Assembly (NCBI GenBank): GCA_043775015.1
Contig: JAYVSV010000094.1
Span: 1-64,000 of the forward strand
Direction: 5' to 3'
Source: CANJXF01 sp043775015
GTDB lineage: Bacteria; Verrucomicrobiota; Verrucomicrobiia; Limisphaerales; CANJXF01
DNA: 64,000 nucleotides
Under the pieces are notes generated by a model, which was not told the DNA's origin, did no database searches, and saw nothing but the letters and a program-made list of their open reading frames with translations. This document shows, piece by piece, positions 62,040 through 64,000 of this stretch. Position 1 is the first letter of the stretch. Each line of letters starts with the position of its first letter. Both the position numbers and the translations under genes were made by a program.

Positions 62040-62393
62040 GTGAAGAAATTTCCAATCGCACGAGAATCCGAATTGGCCGAAGGGCAAGCGATTCAGTTCA
62101 AATGTATTCGCGCCGGAAAATATGTGAAGGGCTTTGTCGCACGATTCGGCAGCGAAGTGGTCGGTTACGAAAATGTCTGCCGACACCTTCCAGTCGGCCT
62201 CGACGATGGCGAGGGAGAGTTCTTCAGTCGTGATGGAAAGCATTTCATCTGTCAGGCGCATGGCGCACTTTACGATCCGTTGAGCGGGTTGTGCGTGCGC
62301 GGCCCGTGCGAGAGAGCGAGTTTAAAAAAACTAAAACTCGAAATTGAGGATGGCGTGATTTGGCTTGGGCAATCCAGCAACAGAATCAAATAA
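62040..62393 (+). CDS. Rieske [2Fe-2S] ferredoxin-like protein
   Basis: 117 residues from a GTG at 62040. The alternative ATG at 61962 would leave only 6 bp between it and the divergent MDR start, which makes the downstream start the better choice. Cluster ligands are CRH and CQAH (C and H pairs separated by 21 residues), with the usual surrounding VCRHLPVGLDD and ICQAHGALYDPLSG. The form is that of small soluble Rieske ferredoxins feeding oxygenases or nitrite reductase. No partner oxygenase lies nearby. It ends next to larC, which is convergent. Confidence 0.85.
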   Translation: MKKFPIARESELAEGQAIQFKCIRAGKYVKGFVARFGSEVVGYENVCRHLPVGLDDGEGEFFSRDGKHFICQAHGALYDPLSGLCVRGPCERASLKKLKLEIEDGVIWLGQSSNRIK

Positions 62394-63701
62394 TCACACT
62401 TTGAAACGGCTGTGCGCGACCGCCTCGTAAACGTCTTTCAGCGAAACATTTTTCTCTTCAGCCAGTTTTTTGCACGACTCGAATTCCGGTGTGGTCTGAA
62501 CAATTTTTCCATTTAACTTGCCGATCTTAAGGGTGACTTGACCGAGCGAAGTGTTGATGACGACGAACTCGCGTTGCAACTTGCGCCGCTCCAAGGTGGA
62601 ACGCCGGACGCCGAACGCGCTGGTTTCGCGCAGGATCATTTCGCTGAATTTATCCGCGTCAGAAACCGCGCACAAAATCGTCAGCAAAACGCCCGGACGA
62701 TTTTTCTTCATCTGAATCGCTGTGTGGAAAACGTCCAGCGCTCCTGCCGCCAAAGTTTTTTCGACGAAATGCCCGAGGATTTCCCCGCTGACATCGTCGA
62801 GATTGGTTTCCAAAACGGCAATCGTATCGGTTTCCCAATCGTTGGCGCCTGAACCGGTTTCGCCGAGAATCGCACGAAGAACATTTGGCCGCGTTTTATT
62901 GTCGCGGGTGCCGAGGCCGAAGCCGATTCGCGTGGCGGTCAATCCTTGCATCGGGCCAAAACATTCAACGAGTTCGGCAAGCAACGCCGCGCCGGTGGGA
63001 GTGATCAATTCGTTTGGCTCGTCACATTGCGTGATTGGAATTCCGCGCTCACCGAGAATGGCCAGCGTTGCCGGAGCAGGAACGGGAAATCGTCCGTGCG
63101 CACAATTGATCCATCCGGTTCCCTCGGTGACCTGACTGGCGAGAAGGCGCGGTTTGCCGAGCAATTCCACGGCGATGCACGCGCCAACGATATCCACGAT
63201 GGAATCGACCGCACCGACTTCATGAAAGTGAACCTGCTCCGGCGGCATTCCATGAATTTTCCCTTCAGCCACGGCGATGCGCTGAAAGACGGCGATGGAT
63301 TTTTCTTTGACCCAACTGGAAAGAAAACTGTCGCAAATCAGCTTTTTGATTTCAGAAAAATTTCTGCCGTGTTCATGCTCATGGTGGTGATGTTCGTGTC
63401 CATGCTCCTGATGATCTTCACGAGCGTGAGCGTGCGAATGGGAGTGAGAATGTTTCGTTCCATCCGTGTGCGCGTGTTCGTGAGCGTGCTCATGTTCATG
63501 GTCGTGCGCCAAATGAACATCGAACTTCACGCCCTCGATCTGGGATTTTTGTTTTCGCGCGGAGCGCAGGTGATAGCCGTCGAGAGGCAGCTTTGCGAGT
63601 TCGTGTTCGAGTTGATGAAAATCAACGCCAAGATCGAGCATCGCGCCCAGGAACATGTCGCCGCTGATTCCGCTAAAAATATCGAGGTAAAGTGTTTTCA
63701 T
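62394..63701 (-). CDS. larC: Nickel-pincer cofactor biosynthesis protein LarC
   Basis: 435 residues. LarC landmarks are DIFSGISGDMFLGAMLDLG, PPEQVHFHEVGAVDSIVD, ELITPTGAALLAELVECFG and LETNLDDVSGEILGHFVE. A 48-residue His-rich insert (residues ~65-112, with runs such as HSHSHSHAH and HEHHHHEHEHG) probably stores nickel. LarC inserts Ni into the pyridinium dithiocarboxylate cofactor of lactate racemase. In Lactobacillus the gene is split by a programmed frameshift, whereas here it is one continuous frame. larB ends directly at its ATG (TAAATG). Confidence 0.93.
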   Translation of the reverse strand: MKTLYLDIFSGISGDMFLGAMLDLGVDFHQLEHELAKLPLDGYHLRSARKQKSQIEGVKFDVHLAHDHEHEHAHEHAHTDGTKHSHSHSHAHAREDHQEHGHEHHHHEHEHGRNFSEIKKLICDSFLSSWVKEKSIAVFQRIAVAEGKIHGMPPEQVHFHEVGAVDSIVDIVGACIAVELLGKPRLLASQVTEGTGWINCAHGRFPVPAPATLAILGERGIPITQCDEPNELITPTGAALLAELVECFGPMQGLTATRIGFGLGTRDNKTRPNVLRAILGETGSGANDWETDTIAVLETNLDDVSGEILGHFVEKTLAAGALDVFHTAIQMKKNRPGVLLTILCAVSDADKFSEMILRETSAFGVRRSTLERRKLQREFVVINTSLGQVTLKIGKLNGKIVQTTPEFESCKKLAEEKNVSLKDVYEAVAHSRFKV

Positions 63702-64000
63702 TTAAATATTCTGTCCGCTGGCCAAGGCATTGATTTGACTCGCGGAATAGCCCGCGCCAAAACCGTTATCAATGTTCACCACGGTGACACCACTCCCGCA
63801 ACTGTTCAACATTCCAAGCAACGCGGCCAGTCCGCCAAAGCTCGCGCCGTAACCAACGCTGGTCGGCACCGCAATCACCGGCTTGGAAACCAAACCGGCC
63901 ACGACGCTGGGCAATGCGCCTTCCATACCGGCAACGACAATGATGACATTCGCCTGCTGAATGGTTTCGATGCGGCGCAACAATCGATGCAACCCGGCGA
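63702..64000 (-). CDS. larB: Pyridinium-3,5-biscarboxylic acid mononucleotide synthase LarB, C-terminal part
   Basis: The gene is cut by the right edge; about 99 codons are inside. The visible sequence (VIIVVAGMEGALPSVVAGLV, KPVIAVPTSVGYGASFGGLA, ALLGMLNSCGSGVTVVNIDN, GFGAGYSASQI) is the AIR-carboxylase-like end of LarB. LarB carboxylates and hydrolyses nicotinic acid adenine dinucleotide in the first step of Ni-pincer cofactor synthesis. The frame is open to the edge (AGLHRLLRR). It directly precedes larC on the same strand. Confidence 0.9.
   Translation of the reverse strand, partial: AGLHRLLRRIETIQQANVIIVVAGMEGALPSVVAGLVSKPVIAVPTSVGYGASFGGLAALLGMLNSCGSGVTVVNIDNGFGAGYSASQINALASGQNI

Overview
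The window looks like chromosomal DNA from a free-living bacterium of the Verrucomicrobia (PVC superphylum), probably near the Pedosphaera/Limisphaerales soil and sediment lineages. The assignment rests on gene content, not a search. Typical PVC families present are two membrane-bound dehydrogenase/HEAT/cytochrome c proteins, a DUF1587-DUF1592-DUF1588-DUF1585 giant cytochrome paired with a DUF1552 protein, two DUF1080 proteins, a PEP-CTERM tail and a cytochrome c/copper monooxygenase/TPR fusion. No ribosomal RNA, prophage, transposase or CRISPR array was seen. One tRNA (Asn, GTT) is present.

Layout. 1-5.0 kb: a TPR-CHAT protein whose catalytic Cys position is Trp, and a secreted six-hairpin glycosidase-like protein. 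5.2-6.6 kb: a pile-up of gene fragments (PIN toxin tail, DNA methyltransferase, PEP-CTERM tail, RCC1 tail) with a palindrome inside it. 6.7-13.8 kb: a redoxin/copper monooxygenase operon, a CBS-type Mn pyrophosphatase, a TrhO-RluA fusion and birA. 13.9-18.0 kb: an XRE regulator beside tandem operator-like repeats, divergent from an operon of a secreted His/Cys-dyad protease-like protein and two paralogous unknowns. 18.1-29.4 kb: glutaredoxin, panC-nadB, DUF1080 proteins, lactate permease-cutA-cupin, miaE, a DEAD helicase and altronate dehydratase.

29.4-33.3 kb is the clearest accessory region: small unknown genes, a dinD tail relic, several palindromic repeats, a large nested inverted repeat, and a two-gene EcoRI-type methyltransferase plus DUF262-HNH nuclease cassette bracketed by inverted copies of a 30-bp repeat. 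Next comes gcvP, whose reading frame carries a perfect 28-bp-arm palindrome as an in-frame insertion.

36.4-64.0 kb: rhomboid protease, a membrane-bound dehydrogenase, an RluA-methyltransferase fusion, vWA-like and NYN genes, an EF-hand membrane protein, a DMFase-like/dehydrogenase operon, lepA-lepB, the DUF1552/DUF1592 pair, tRNA-Asn, an MDR oxidoreductase divergent from a Rieske protein, and larC-larB, the last cut by the window edge.

The strongest leads are: palindromic elements that sit in frame inside proteins (gcvP and the methyltransferase relic), resembling in behaviour the Rickettsia palindromic elements; the methyltransferase/DUF262-HNH candidate restriction system; the XRE-controlled secreted protease-like operon; and the pseudo-CHAT protein.
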